64,000 nt of DNA. Origin: JAJDXW01 sp965223775 (GTDB lineage: Bacteria > Pseudomonadota > Gammaproteobacteria > HK1). Within the stretch, counting starts at the first letter, position 1. The number at the start of each line of letters is the position of its first letter. The DNA lies in contig OZ245021.1 in assembly GCA_965223775.1 (NCBI GenBank), positions 1,798,001 to 1,862,000 on the forward strand, written 5' to 3'. A program made the position numbers and the translations under genes. This document shows, piece after piece, positions 54,082 through 62,537 of the stretch. The notes under the pieces were generated by a model that made no database searches, was not told the origin of the DNA, and saw only the letters and a program-made list of their open reading frames with translations.

Positions 54082-55317
54082 TCACCAGCATCCGCCGTCA
54101 GGGGTGAGAAAAGTGCGTTCATATCCGCGCCGCCTTTCCGGGAGCCGGATGTCGCAGAGAATGACCGTGCCGTCGGCGAAGCCCATCAGAGCGCTCCGGT
54201 CGTTGGAGGAGAAGGCGATGGTGGTGGAAGGGGCGTCGTACCGCCACTTGCGTACTGTCCTTCCGGTCTGTGCGTCATGCAGCTCGACTTCGTAGCCGTC
54301 GTCTCCGGCCAATATCCATCTTCCGGAGTAAGCGACGGCCCTCACCCGGGCACCGGCCTTCCATTCGTGCACGACCCTGCCGGTTGCGATGTCACGCAAC
54401 ACCGCCCGGCGGTTCGCTGCCCCGATGAGCACTCTTGTGCCGTCCGGGGAGAAAGATGCCGAAGTGACGCCTCCTCCCCCCGACCCGGGATGCTTCCACT
54501 GATGCATGGTCCTTCCGGTCCTGGCGTTGCCCAGCAATGCCGTGCCGTCAGCGTAGCCCGCCAGGATCCACCGTCCGTCCGGGGCGTACGCGACGGAGGT
54601 CACCCGGGACTCGTGTCGCCAGTCGTGCCGGATCTGAGCCGTCCGGGTATCCACCAAGACAGCGGCGCGCCCGCTCCCCACCAGGGCTCGTCCCGTGTTC
54701 CCCGAAAGCGCGACCGCGCCGACCGCGCGCCGATGGCGCCATTCCGCGCGCACCCGTCCGGTTGGAGCGTCGCGCAAGGCAACCACGCCGTCCTGGCTCG
54801 CCGTCAGCACGTGACGCCCGTCCGGAGACAGGGCGGCGCTCATCTGCGACCCGTGTTGCCAGGTACCCAGAAGCTCCCCTGTGCGTGCATCGTGAACCGC
54901 CACCACGCCATCGCGGCTCGCTATCAGCACCCATCCGTCGCCGGTCGGAGAAAACGCCACCTCAACCACAGCTGACCCGCGCCGCCAAACGTGGATTGGT
55001 GCACCCGGCTTCGCGGTCTCCACAACGCGCGCACGCTCCATGGCCTCACGAACCCCCGACAGCGAGACACTTCCGACCGGTTGACCGGTTGCCAGCCTTA
55101 CCGCCAGGTCACTGGATGGGCACTGGTCGATGATCTCGACGAGATTGTCGTGCGCCTGCTTCAAAAGTCCGAACTTTCCGACCGCTGACGGCTCGCGTTC
55201 GGACGCCTGAATGAGGTTCACGGCCTCGACCATGAGCCGATTGGCCCGGGCGTCGTCATCCGCGAGAATCGGCCAGGCCAACACGCACAATGCCCACGCG
55301 AACAGAATACGCTTCAT
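54082..55317 (-). CDS. Seven-bladed WD40-repeat protein with signal peptide
   Basis: A 411-residue protein: signal peptide MKRILFAWALCVLAWPILAD, a helical N-terminal linker with RLMVEAVNLIQASERE and a Cys (IIDQCPSSD), then seven blades. Each blade ends with a D-x-x-T-G-x-x-x-x-x-W-like strand (VAVHDARTGELLGTWQH, VALRDAPTGRVRAEWRH, AVLVDTRTAQIRHDWRH, ALLGNARTGRTMHQWKH, AVLRDIATGRVVHEWKA, VELHDAQTGRTVRKWRY, VILCDIRLPERR). A periplasmic scaffold protein, partner unknown. Start ATG at 55317; the upstream open frame to 55500 has no signal-peptide character. Confidence 0.8.
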   Translation of the reverse strand: MKRILFAWALCVLAWPILADDDARANRLMVEAVNLIQASEREPSAVGKFGLLKQAHDNLVEIIDQCPSSDLAVRLATGQPVGSVSLSGVREAMERARVVETAKPGAPIHVWRRGSAVVEVAFSPTGDGWVLIASRDGVVAVHDARTGELLGTWQHGSQMSAALSPDGRHVLTASQDGVVALRDAPTGRVRAEWRHRRAVGAVALSGNTGRALVGSGRAAVLVDTRTAQIRHDWRHESRVTSVAYAPDGRWILAGYADGTALLGNARTGRTMHQWKHPGSGGGGVTSASFSPDGTRVLIGAANRRAVLRDIATGRVVHEWKAGARVRAVAYSGRWILAGDDGYEVELHDAQTGRTVRKWRYDAPSTTIAFSSNDRSALMGFADGTVILCDIRLPERRRGYERTFLTPDGGCW

Positions 55318-55559
55318 CTTGGATTCACCCCGAGCACAGTGTCTCGGACGTCGATGCAACCCATGATCCGCATACTCTCCAATCCCCCTCGCCTCAACCC
55401 GCACCGGCGACCCCGCATCCGTCATCGAAGCGGGTGTCCCGATATCCCCAAGCATACTTCGTCCCCAGCTTGCAGTCCTCGATCGAGATTCCGGGCCCAC
55501 GCCTGAACTCGTTGGTGTTTGCCGTCACGACGACAAGGCCCCGGGAGCGCGCATGTCCT

Positions 55560-55697
55560 GGGGAGTACCAAAAAGTGTGGGGTGCAGAGTTGTGCGGGCA
55601 GGTGAGTCAGGGTGATTTTCTGGTCAGGGAGCCTGTGAATCCGGTCCCGGACCGAGCTTGCCATCGCCACTTGACCCCACACATTTTGGTACTCCCC
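55560..55697. repeat. Inverted-repeat element of 138 bp
   Basis: Arms GGGGAGTACCAAAA at 55560 and its complement ending at 55697 pair over 24 bases with one mismatch. No target duplication is obvious. A related single arm (AGTACCAAAGTCCGTGGGGT) recurs at 57057-57076 beside the IS3 end, so it is a dispersed repeat family rather than a local structure. Confidence 0.7.
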
Positions 55698-55866
55698 CGA
55701 GACGTCCGGCTCGCGATCCGCGAGCGTGTCGCCGCGCCGTCGGTGACCGCGGCACGCGTGTCGTGGGATCGTCGATGCCGGCGAACACGGGCACCGTGCT
55801 TCGGATTGCGGCGCGCCGGTTTTTCGGCAGGGATCGGCGCTTGCATTGTTGCCTTCATACGGCCAT

Positions 55867-55876
55867 GATGCATGCA
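55867..55876. promoter_or_regulatory. Palindrome upstream of the antitoxin, candidate autoregulatory operator
   Basis: ATGCATGCAT is a perfect palindrome, partly overlapping a CATAAT hexamer (55874-55879) that could be a -10 box. Ribbon-helix-helix antitoxins usually repress their own promoter through such sites. Confidence 0.4.
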
Positions 55877-55899
55877 TAATGGATCCGGGGTTATCTGCC

Positions 55900-56151
55900 A
55901 TGCCGATGCTGACCGTTCGCAATGTGCCCGACGAGGTGCATCGCGCGCTGCGTGCGCGGGCGGCGCTGCGCGGCCGCAGCACCGAGGCCGAGGTTCGTGC
56001 GATCCTGAAGGAAACGATGCTGCCGGAAGGCCGGGCCGCGCTGGGGTCGCTGCTGACCGCCGTGGGCCGGCGCGCCGGGCTGACGGAGGAAGAGTTCGCG
56101 GGCTTCGCGCGGCGCGACACGGCTCCGGGCCGGCCGGTCGATCTCGAATGA
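55900..56151 (+). CDS. FitA/VapB-type ribbon-helix-helix antitoxin
   Basis: 83 residues beginning MPMLTVRNVPDEVHRALRAR, the strand and helix of an RHH DNA-binding fold; HGRSTEAEVRAIL-like sequence (here RGRSTEAEVRAILKETM) is typical of FitA antitoxins. The C-terminal part (EEEFAGFARRDTAPGRP) should bind and neutralise the toxin. The stop overlaps the toxin start by 4 bases (ATGA). Confidence 0.88.
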   Translation: MPMLTVRNVPDEVHRALRARAALRGRSTEAEVRAILKETMLPEGRAALGSLLTAVGRRAGLTEEEFAGFARRDTAPGRPVDLE

Positions 56152-56567
56152 TACTGGTGGGCACCAACGTGGTGTCGGAGCCGCTGCGCGGAGCTCCCGA
56201 ACCGCGCGTCGCCGAATGGCTCGACGCGCAGGCTTTGGAAACGCTCTATCTCTCGGCCATTACGGTTGCCGAGCTGCGTTTCGGGGTCCGGGCGCTTCCG
56301 GCCGGGCGCCGCCGCGACCGGCTGCACGAGGATCTGGAGGGGCAGGTGCTGCCGATGTTCACCGGGCGGGTACTGGCCTTCGACCTTGCGGCCTCGCAGG
56401 CCTATGCGGAGCTGATGGCGAAGGCGCGGTCGGACGGGCGGACGATCCCGGTATCCGACGGCTACATCGCGGCTACCGCGGCGGCTAACGGCATGATGGT
56501 GGCAACCCGGGACACCGCCCCGTTCGAGGCGGCCGGATTGAAGACGGTCGATCCCTGGGGGGCATAA
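56148..56567 (+). CDS. FitB/VapC-type PIN-domain toxin lacking the first catalytic Asp
   Basis: 139 residues. VGTNVVSEPLRGAPEP is the start of a FitB-type PIN domain, YLSAITVAELRFGVRAL holds the second acidic residue (Glu), and PVSDGYIAATAAANGMMVATRDTAPF the third and fourth acidic positions. The usual motif hhxDTNhhSE has Asp at residue 5; here the codon is GGC (Gly), one base change from GAC. All other active-site residues are present. Predicted loss of ribonuclease activity with retained folding and antitoxin binding. Confidence 0.88.
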   Translation: MILVGTNVVSEPLRGAPEPRVAEWLDAQALETLYLSAITVAELRFGVRALPAGRRRDRLHEDLEGQVLPMFTGRVLAFDLAASQAYAELMAKARSDGRTIPVSDGYIAATAAANGMMVATRDTAPFEAAGLKTVDPWGA

Positions 56568-56679
56568 GAAATGATCGGAAGTTAGAAACACGACCAAACT
56601 GAAGAACACGGATATTCTACGCAAATCCAGCACGGGCGGCACCACTGGATGGGACCGGGACGACCGCGCCGACGAAAGC

Positions 56680-56931
56680 GTGGATCTGAACACGCGATAC
56701 AGCAATACCGACGATAGGGAGTTACGTTTCTCCTTCGATATGTCCACGCCAGGGCTCGACGGGATGACCAACGTCCGGCTCGTGATCGGGACGGACGACT
56801 ACTCGGCAATTCTCAGCGCCATGTGCGACGTGGATCGGGATGCGGCCCTGGCCGCGATGGCGACCGAAATGAAGGGACAACTCGGCTCTCGAAAGATAAA
56901 GAAGAAGAACCTCAATTACGTCGTTGACTGA
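56680..56931 (+). CDS. Hypothetical protein
   Basis: 83 residues from GTG 56680: DLNTRYSNTDDRELRFSFDM, then VRLVIGTDDYSAILSAMCDV, then a basic tail (SRKIKKKNLNYVVD). The same frame is open upstream to 56575 with protein-like sequence (KLKNTDILRKSSTGGTTGWD) but no start codon, so the original 5' end may have been lost; ATG 56571 in another frame meets a stop after four codons. Family unrecognised. Confidence 0.4.
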   Translation: MDLNTRYSNTDDRELRFSFDMSTPGLDGMTNVRLVIGTDDYSAILSAMCDVDRDAALAAMATEMKGQLGSRKIKKKNLNYVVD

Positions 56932-57056
56932 TGGGACAGGGATAGTCGCGAATCTTCCAGACACCAACGAGCATCACCGGGGACGCTAATGGCCCGAGCG
57001 CGCCGCAACGAGGGCGAAACGCCTCCGTCCATCGACTATGCTCGCGGCTCGAAGGA

Positions 57057-57130
57057 AGTACCAAAGTCCGTGGGGTGAACCGCCCCGGGTTTCCCGCAGA
57101 CCCCGACCCTTGGAAATCCGGAGCGATGAA
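57057..57130 (+). mobile_element. Solo repeat arm plus left end of an IS3-type element
   Basis: 57076-57130 matches the first about 55 bases of the intact IS3 (TGAACCGCCCCGGGTTTCCC, then GGAGCGATGAA, aligning with the orfA start codon at 57125) but nothing further. It abuts a single repeat arm (57057-57076) related to the element at 55560. It marks the probable right edge of the island. Confidence 0.7.
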
Positions 57131-57154
57131 GACCGTGCGGGCCGAGAACAGCCG

Positions 57155-57184
57155 TTGATCGGGGCCGGTGCGGTTGGTTACAAT
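57155..57184 (+). promoter_or_regulatory. Candidate sigma-70 promoter of the atp operon
   Basis: TTGATC (57155-57160), 18-base spacer, TACAAT (57179-57184), about 115 bases before atpI. It lies just inside the ancestral side of the island edge, so the insertion spared it. Confidence 0.6.
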
Positions 57185-57297
57185 CGCGCTTTCGCCCGAG
57201 ATGGCGACGCTCCCCACGGGAGGGTCCCGAACCGGAGTCCAGGAGCAGCGGAATCGGTGAGGGGAGCCTCCCGCTTTGTTTGTTGGGAGGCGCGGAG

Positions 57298-57711
57298 ATG
57301 CGGCGCGGGGCCTCCGGGATGGGGGATGGTTTGGGACGAGACGCAGTCCGCCTCGCCTCGGCGCAAGCGGCCCTCGCGCTCGCTGCCGCCGCCGCGTTCC
57401 TGCTCTTTCGGGATGCGGACGCGGCGGGAGGGGCGCTGGCCGGGAGCGGCATCGCGCTCGTGCTGACCGCGCTGCACGCGCGCCGCATCCGGCTTGCGGC
57501 CCGGGCCACGAGGTCGCGGCCGGGAGCGGAGACGCTGGTGCTCGGGATCGGGGTGTTCGAGCGATTCGCGGTTGCCGCGGGGCTGTTCGCACTCGGGATC
57601 GGCTACTGGAAGCTCGCTCCGGTGCCGATGATCGCGGGGTTTGCGGTGTGCCAGGTCGGCTGGTTCCTCGCCGGGTCGCTGCACCGCCCGGGCGGGACGC
57701 CGCGGGCCTGA
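57298..57711 (+). CDS. atpI: ATP synthase protein I (AtpI)
   Basis: 137 residues, four hydrophobic segments (ALALAAAAAFLLF, GALAGSGIALVLTAL, FAVAAGLFALGIGY, APVPMIAGFAVCQVGWFLAG), the layout of AtpI, the assembly factor for the c-ring and putative Mg2+ conduit. Sequence is poorly conserved in the family, so the call leans on topology and its place as the first gene of the atp operon. ATG 57298 with GGAGGCGCGGAG upstream. Confidence 0.82.
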   Translation: MRRGASGMGDGLGRDAVRLASAQAALALAAAAAFLLFRDADAAGGALAGSGIALVLTALHARRIRLAARATRSRPGAETLVLGIGVFERFAVAAGLFALGIGYWKLAPVPMIAGFAVCQVGWFLAGSLHRPGGTPRA

Positions 57712-57747
57712 GACACGCGCGAGCTGACAGAACCGGAGTCGAGAGAC

Positions 57748-58572
57748 TTGGCTGATACGAGCGTGGCGGCCCAGCCCGCGACCGACAATCCGGTCGAGTA
57801 CATCCAGCACCACCTGACGAACCTGTGCTTGGGCTGCGATCCCGAGACGCACCGGGCGTCGGGTCTCATCGACTTCTCCGTGTTCTTCCTGGATACCTTC
57901 CTCGTGAGCCTCGTGCTCGCAGGCGTCATCATGCTCGTCGCCTGGCGGATCGGGCGGAGCATCGACCCCGACAACCCCACCGGCCTCCAGAACGTGCTCG
58001 AGATCCTGATCGAGTTCATCCACGGCATGGTGCGGGACGTGTTCCCGAAGCCGAACCGCCTGGTCGGTCCGCTGGGGCTCACCATCTTCGTGTGGGTCTT
58101 CCTCATGAACCTGATGGACCTCGTGCCCGTGGACCTGATTCCCTGGCTGCTCTTCGAGGCGGGGGTTCCCTACTTCAAGGTGGTGCCCACCACCAATCTC
58201 GACGCCACCTTCGGGCTCTCGCTCAGCATCTTCGTGCTCATCATCGCCCACAACGTGCGCGAGCGCGGGGCCTGGGGCTACGTCAAGACCTACCTGAGCC
58301 ATCCGTTCGGCATCTGGCTCTTTCCGGTCAACATCGCGATGACCCTCATCGAGGAGATCGCGAAGCCGTTGAGCCTCGGGCTCCGGCTCTTCGGAAACCT
58401 CTTCGCCGGCGAGCTCCTGTTCATCCTGATCGCGCTCCTTCCGTTCTGGGCCCAGTTCATCCCCGGGGGGGCGTGGGCCATCTTCCACGTCCTGGTGATC
58501 ACGCTGCAGGCGTTCATCTTCATGTTGCTGTCGATCGTCTACATCTCGCTGGCATACCAGGACGATCACTGA
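57748..58572 (+). CDS. atpB: ATP synthase F0 subunit a
   Basis: A 274-residue membrane subunit forming the proton half-channels. EEIAKPLSLGLRLFGNLFAGELL contains the essential Arg of helix 4, and HVLVITLQAFIFMLLSIVYISLA is the last helix with the Gln. Start is TTG at 57748 (MADTSVAAQPATDNPVEYIQHHL); no nearby ATG fits. Normal length. Confidence 0.95.
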   Translation: MADTSVAAQPATDNPVEYIQHHLTNLCLGCDPETHRASGLIDFSVFFLDTFLVSLVLAGVIMLVAWRIGRSIDPDNPTGLQNVLEILIEFIHGMVRDVFPKPNRLVGPLGLTIFVWVFLMNLMDLVPVDLIPWLLFEAGVPYFKVVPTTNLDATFGLSLSIFVLIIAHNVRERGAWGYVKTYLSHPFGIWLFPVNIAMTLIEEIAKPLSLGLRLFGNLFAGELLFILIALLPFWAQFIPGGAWAIFHVLVITLQAFIFMLLSIVYISLAYQDDH

Positions 58573-58605
58573 CCCCCAATCCATCGCGACCTCGAGGAGA
58601 GACAA

Positions 58606-58893
58606 ATGCTGGAGGCAGCAGACATCGCGTCGATCTACTACGCCACCGCGATCGGCGTCGGCATCATCCTGGCCGCGGCCGGTCTCGGCTCCGCCCTCGG
58701 CTGGGGACTCATCTGCGGGCGGTACATCGACGGCATCGCCCGCCAGCCGGAGCTGCGCCCGCAGTTGCTCGTTCAGATGCTGTTCACCGGGGGGCTCATG
58801 GAGGCGTTCCCGATGATCGTGCTCGGCATCTCGATGTGGCTCATCCTGGCCAATCCATTCATCGGGGCGGCGCAGGCGGCGCTCGGCGGCTGA
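58606..58893 (+). CDS. atpE: ATP synthase F0 subunit c
   Basis: 95 residues, two transmembrane helices. IGVGIILAAAGLGSALGWGL is the Gly-rich first helix, RYIDGIARQPELRPQ the polar loop, and GGLMEAFPMIVLGISMW the second helix with the proton-carrying Glu. Typical of a proton-type c subunit. 33 bases after atpB, GAGGAGAG upstream. Confidence 0.96.
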   Translation: MLEAADIASIYYATAIGVGIILAAAGLGSALGWGLICGRYIDGIARQPELRPQLLVQMLFTGGLMEAFPMIVLGISMWLILANPFIGAAQAALGG

Positions 58894-58956
58894 CGTGGGC
58901 CGCACCCGGTCCATGAGCACGAGGAGAGCCTCCGCTCGCGGAGGAGGGGGACGACG

Positions 58957-59427
58957 GTGAACGTGACGGCCACTCTGTTCGGGCAGATGGGCACCTTCCT
59001 GGTGCTCGTCCTGTTCGTGATGAAGTTCCTCTGGAAGCCGGTTGTCAACGCGCTGGAGGATCGCCGCACCCGGATCGCGGACGGCCTTGCCGCGGCCGAG
59101 AAGGGCCACGAGGAGCAGGCACGCGCCGAGGAGCGGGCGGCGGAGGTGTTGAAGGAGGCGCGGGAGCAGGCGAGCGACATCGTCTCCCAGGCGCAGCGGC
59201 GCGGCGCGGAGATCGTGGAGGAATCGAAGGCTTCGGCCCGCACCGAAGGGGACCGGCTCCTGGTCGCCGCCCGCGCCGAGATCGACCAGGAGTCCCTGCG
59301 GGCGCGCGAAGCGCTGCGCAAGGAGGTCGCAAGGATCGCGCTCGCCGGGGCAGAGCGCCTGCTCCGGCGCGAGGTGGACGCCGGGCAGCACGCGAAGCTG
59401 CTCGGGCAGCTCGCCGAGGAGCTGTAG
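58957..59427 (+). CDS. atpF: ATP synthase F0 subunit b
   Basis: 156 residues: short N-terminal membrane anchor (TLFGQMGTFLVLVLFVMKFLW) and a long charged coiled-coil stalk (ADGLAAAEKGHEEQARAEER onward) that dimerises and holds F1 stationary. Start GTG 58957 with GAGGAGGGGG upstream. Confidence 0.95.
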   Translation: MNVTATLFGQMGTFLVLVLFVMKFLWKPVVNALEDRRTRIADGLAAAEKGHEEQARAEERAAEVLKEAREQASDIVSQAQRRGAEIVEESKASARTEGDRLLVAARAEIDQESLRAREALRKEVARIALAGAERLLRREVDAGQHAKLLGQLAEEL

Positions 59428-59436
59428 GCGGCGGCC

Positions 59437-59970
59437 ATGGACGACTCGATCACCCTTGCCCGGCCGTATGTCCAGGCCGCCTACCGCCAGGCGGAGCGCG
59501 AGGACGCGGTGGGCGCGTGGTCCGAGGGGATGGAGCTGCTCGCGGCGGTGACCGGCGATCCGGAGCTCGCCCGGCTGCTCGCCGATCCGCGGGTGCCCGC
59601 GGACCGGATCACGGCGCTCGTGCTCGATGTCTGCGGGGACGGGCTCTCCGCCACCATGGCCAACTTCGTCCGGGTGCTCGGCGAAGGGCACCGCCTGGGC
59701 ACGGGCCCCGCCATCGCCCGGCTCTTCGAGGAGGAGCGCAGCCGCCGGGCCGGACGGAGCGCGGTCGAGATCGTTTCCGCCTACGAGCTCGAGCCGCCGC
59801 ACGTCGAGCTGCTGGCCGAGGCGATCGGGCGGCGGCTCGGCCGCGAGATCACGCTGGAGACGTCGGTGGACGAATCGCTCATCGGCGGGGTCGTGATCCG
59901 GGTCGGTGACTCCGTCATCGACGCATCGCTCGCCGGCAGGCTGCGCGAGCTCGAACACGACCTCGTCTGA
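59437..59970 (+). CDS. atpH: ATP synthase F1 subunit delta
   Basis: 177 residues of the OSCP/delta family: TLARPYVQAAYRQAERED at the N terminus, VLGEGHRLGTGPAIARLFEEE in the middle, and the C-terminal GGVVIRVGDSVIDASLAGRL. Links F1 to the b stalk. Starts 10 bases after atpF. Confidence 0.95.
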   Translation: MDDSITLARPYVQAAYRQAEREDAVGAWSEGMELLAAVTGDPELARLLADPRVPADRITALVLDVCGDGLSATMANFVRVLGEGHRLGTGPAIARLFEEERSRRAGRSAVEIVSAYELEPPHVELLAEAIGRRLGREITLETSVDESLIGGVVIRVGDSVIDASLAGRLRELEHDLV

Positions 59971-60031
59971 ATATCGTCCCCGTGCCGGCGGCGAACCGGA
60001 CCGGCCGGGGGAGACAACTGCGGAGCAGGCA

Positions 60032-61570
60032 ATGAAACTCAGCGCGACGGAAATCAGCGAACTCATCCGCGAGCGAATCGAAAGCTTCGAGATCCGGACC
60101 GAGACGCGGACCGAAGGGAGCGTCGTGACCCTGACGGACGGGATCGCTCGCGTTCACGGCCTGAGCGACGTGATGCAGGGCGAGATGATCGAGTTCCCGG
60201 GCAATACCTACGGTCTGGCGCTGAACCTGGAGCGCGACTCGGTGGGCGCGGTCGTGCTCGGGGACTACGAGCACATCTCCGAGGGGGACGTGGTGCGGTG
60301 CACCGGCCGGATCCTCGAGGTGCCGGTGGGGCGGGGGATTCTCGGGCGGGTCGTCAGCGCCCTCGGCGAGCCGATCGACGGCCGCGGCCCGATCGAGACG
60401 GACGCCCAGCTCCCCATCGAGCAGATTGCGCCCGGGGTCATCACCCGGCAGTCGGTCGGCCAGCCGGTGCAGACCGGGCTCAAGTCCATCGATTCGATGA
60501 TCCCGATCGGCCGCGGCCAGCGCGAGCTCATCATCGGCGACCGGCAGACCGGGAAGACCGCGGTCGCGATCGATACCATCATCAATCAGAAGGGCTCGGG
60601 CATCAAATGCATCTACGTCGCGATCGGGCAGAAGAACTCGTCCATCGCGGCGGTGGTCCGCCGGCTCGAGGATCACGGCGCGATGGAGCACACGGTGGTG
60701 GTGGCCGCGCCCGCCGCGGAGTCGGCCGCGATGCAGTACATCGCGCCGTACAGCGGCTGCGTGATGGGCGAGTACTTCCGCGACCGGGGCGAGGACGCGC
60801 TCATCATCTACGACGATCTCACCAAGCAGGCGTGGGCGTACCGCCAGATCTCCCTGCTGCTGCGCCGGCCTCCGGGCCGTGAGGCGTACCCGGGAGACGT
60901 CTTCTACCTGCACTCGCGGCTGCTTGAGCGGGCCGCCCGCATCAACGCGAACGAGGTGGAGCGGCGCACGAACGGCGAAGTGACCGGCCGCACCGGGTCG
61001 CTGACCGCGCTCCCGATCATCGAGACCCAGGCGGGTGACGTGTCGGCATTCGTGCCGACGAACGTCATCTCCATCACCGACGGGCAGATCTTCCTCGAGA
61101 CCGACCTCTTCAATGCGGGCATCCGCCCGGCGGTGAACGCGGGGCTGTCCGTGTCCCGGGTCGGTGGAGCGGCCCAGACCAACATCATCAAGAAGCTCGG
61201 CGGCGGGGTGCGCCTCGCCCTCGCCCAGTACCGCGAGCTCGCCGCGTTCGCTCAGTTTGCCTCCGACCTCGACGCGACGACCCGCCGGCAGCTCGAGCGC
61301 GGGCAGCGGGTCACCGAGCTCATGAAGCAGAAGCAGTACTCTCCGATGAGCATTTCGGAGATGGGGGTGAGCCTGTTCGCGGTGGAACGGGGGTACCTCG
61401 ACGACCTCCCGCTCGACAAGGTCGCCGGATTCGAGGAGGCCCTGCACGCCTACATGCGTTCCGAGCACGGGGAGCTCATGAGCGCGATCGACGCCTCCGG
61501 GGACTATGGCGACGAGACCGAGGCGGGCCTCGTTGCGGCCGTCGACGGCTTCAAGTCCACCTACGCCTGA
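60032..61570 (+). CDS. atpA: ATP synthase F1 subunit alpha
   Basis: 512 residues. P-loop GDRQTGKTAVAIDTI, regulatory nucleotide-binding subunit. MKLSATEISELIRERIESF is the standard N terminus that binds delta; SVSRVGGAAQTNIIKK and the C-terminal helical domain are canonical. Start ATG at 60032; the frame is open into atpH but the family start is clear. Confidence 0.97.
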   Translation: MKLSATEISELIRERIESFEIRTETRTEGSVVTLTDGIARVHGLSDVMQGEMIEFPGNTYGLALNLERDSVGAVVLGDYEHISEGDVVRCTGRILEVPVGRGILGRVVSALGEPIDGRGPIETDAQLPIEQIAPGVITRQSVGQPVQTGLKSIDSMIPIGRGQRELIIGDRQTGKTAVAIDTIINQKGSGIKCIYVAIGQKNSSIAAVVRRLEDHGAMEHTVVVAAPAAESAAMQYIAPYSGCVMGEYFRDRGEDALIIYDDLTKQAWAYRQISLLLRRPPGREAYPGDVFYLHSRLLERAARINANEVERRTNGEVTGRTGSLTALPIIETQAGDVSAFVPTNVISITDGQIFLETDLFNAGIRPAVNAGLSVSRVGGAAQTNIIKKLGGGVRLALAQYRELAAFAQFASDLDATTRRQLERGQRVTELMKQKQYSPMSISEMGVSLFAVERGYLDDLPLDKVAGFEEALHAYMRSEHGELMSAIDASGDYGDETEAGLVAAVDGFKSTYA

Positions 61571-61609
61571 CCGGCCGGCTGGCGGGCGCGCTCGAGAACG
61601 GGAACCGAC

Positions 61610-62470
61610 ATGGCTGCCGCAAAGGAAATTCGGACCAAGATCAAGAGTATCGCGAATACGCAGAAGATCACGCGGGCGATGGAGATGGTGGCCGCGAGCA
61701 AGATGCGGCGGGCGCTCGAGCGGCGCAACGCGGCGCGTCCCTACGCTCTCAAGATGCGGCAGGTCATCGCCCACATCGCCCAGGCGCACTCCGAGTACCG
61801 GCATCCGTTCATGGCCGAGCGCGAGCCGAAGCGGGTCGGGGTGCTCCTCGTCTCGACCGACCGCGGTCTTTGCGGTGGGCTCAACATCAATCTCTTCCGC
61901 ACCCTGCTGCGGGAGATGGAGGGATGGAACGAGGCGGCCCTCGAGATCGAGGCGTGCGTCATCGGGAACAAGGGCGCGATGTTCCTGCGCCGCCTCGGGA
62001 CGGAGGTCGCGGGTCAGGCGACCCACGTCGGGGACGAGCCCCGCATTTCGGACCTGGTGGGGGTGGTGCGGGTGCTGCTCGGCGCCTACGAGGACGGCCG
62101 GCTCGACCGGGTGTACATCGCCTACAACGACTTCGTGAACTCGATGACCCAGCGGCCACGAATCGAGCAGTTGCTGCCGTTCGTTTCCGCCGGCGACGAG
62201 GATCTGGACGTGTACTGGGACTATCTCTACGAGCCCGGCGCGCCGGAGGTGCTGGACCGGGTGTTCGTCCGGTACATCGAGTCGCTCGTCTACCAGGCGG
62301 TCATGGAGAACGGGGCGAGCGAGCAGGCGGCTCGGATGGTGGCGATGAAGGCCGCTACCGACAACGCCGGCACGCTCATCGACGAGTTGAATCTTGCCTA
62401 CAACAAGGCCCGTCAAGCGGCGATCACCCAGGAGATTTCGGAGATCGTGGGCGGCGCGGCCGCGGTGTGA
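61610..62470 (+). CDS. atpG: ATP synthase F1 subunit gamma
   Basis: 286 residues, the rotating central shaft. EIRTKIKSIANTQKITRAMEMVAASKMRRA is the conserved N-terminal helix (given in pieces), STDRGLCGGLNINLFR the core, and C-terminal ALTDNAGTLIDELNL-like ATDNAGTLIDELNLAYNKARQ completes the coiled coil. Confidence 0.96.
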   Translation: MAAAKEIRTKIKSIANTQKITRAMEMVAASKMRRALERRNAARPYALKMRQVIAHIAQAHSEYRHPFMAEREPKRVGVLLVSTDRGLCGGLNINLFRTLLREMEGWNEAALEIEACVIGNKGAMFLRRLGTEVAGQATHVGDEPRISDLVGVVRVLLGAYEDGRLDRVYIAYNDFVNSMTQRPRIEQLLPFVSAGDEDLDVYWDYLYEPGAPEVLDRVFVRYIESLVYQAVMENGASEQAARMVAMKAATDNAGTLIDELNLAYNKARQAAITQEISEIVGGAAAV

Positions 62471-62537
62471 GCCCGGGGCGCGAAAGGCGGACATGAACGA
62501 CTCCCGTGTGAGCGGGGCGGAATCGAGGACAAAGCGG

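Larger units (their letters stand above)
55318..55899. other. Intergenic region holding a small inverted-repeat element and the toxin-antitoxin promoter
   Basis: Between the WD40 gene (divergent) and the antitoxin. It contains the 138-bp inverted-repeat element (55560-55697) and, near 55867, an operator-like palindrome. No other gene is supported. Confidence 0.5.
30604..57130. other. Accessory island inserted between parB and atpI
   Basis: About 26.5 kb of accessory genes separates parB from the atp operon. It holds a serine recombinase, a Mu-like transposition module, one complete and two broken IS3 copies, an inverted-repeat miniature element, at least five truncated genes, a toxin-antitoxin pair, surface proteins and a betaine-type transporter. 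G+C is uneven and lower at both ends than in the flanking housekeeping genes. Boundaries are approximate: left near 30480-30610 (composition change, terminator), right near 57057-57130 (solo IS3 end). It probably grew in several steps, since no single pair of attachment repeats is visible. Confidence 0.6.
56932..57297. other. Island/atp junction
   Basis: Contains a solo repeat arm, the solo IS3-like left end and the atp promoter, in that order. No other gene is seen. Confidence 0.5.

Noticed and set aside
57155..57297. Riboswitch or structured leader before atpI
   Set aside because: Only a plausible promoter and ribosome-binding site are visible; no conserved leader motif recognised.
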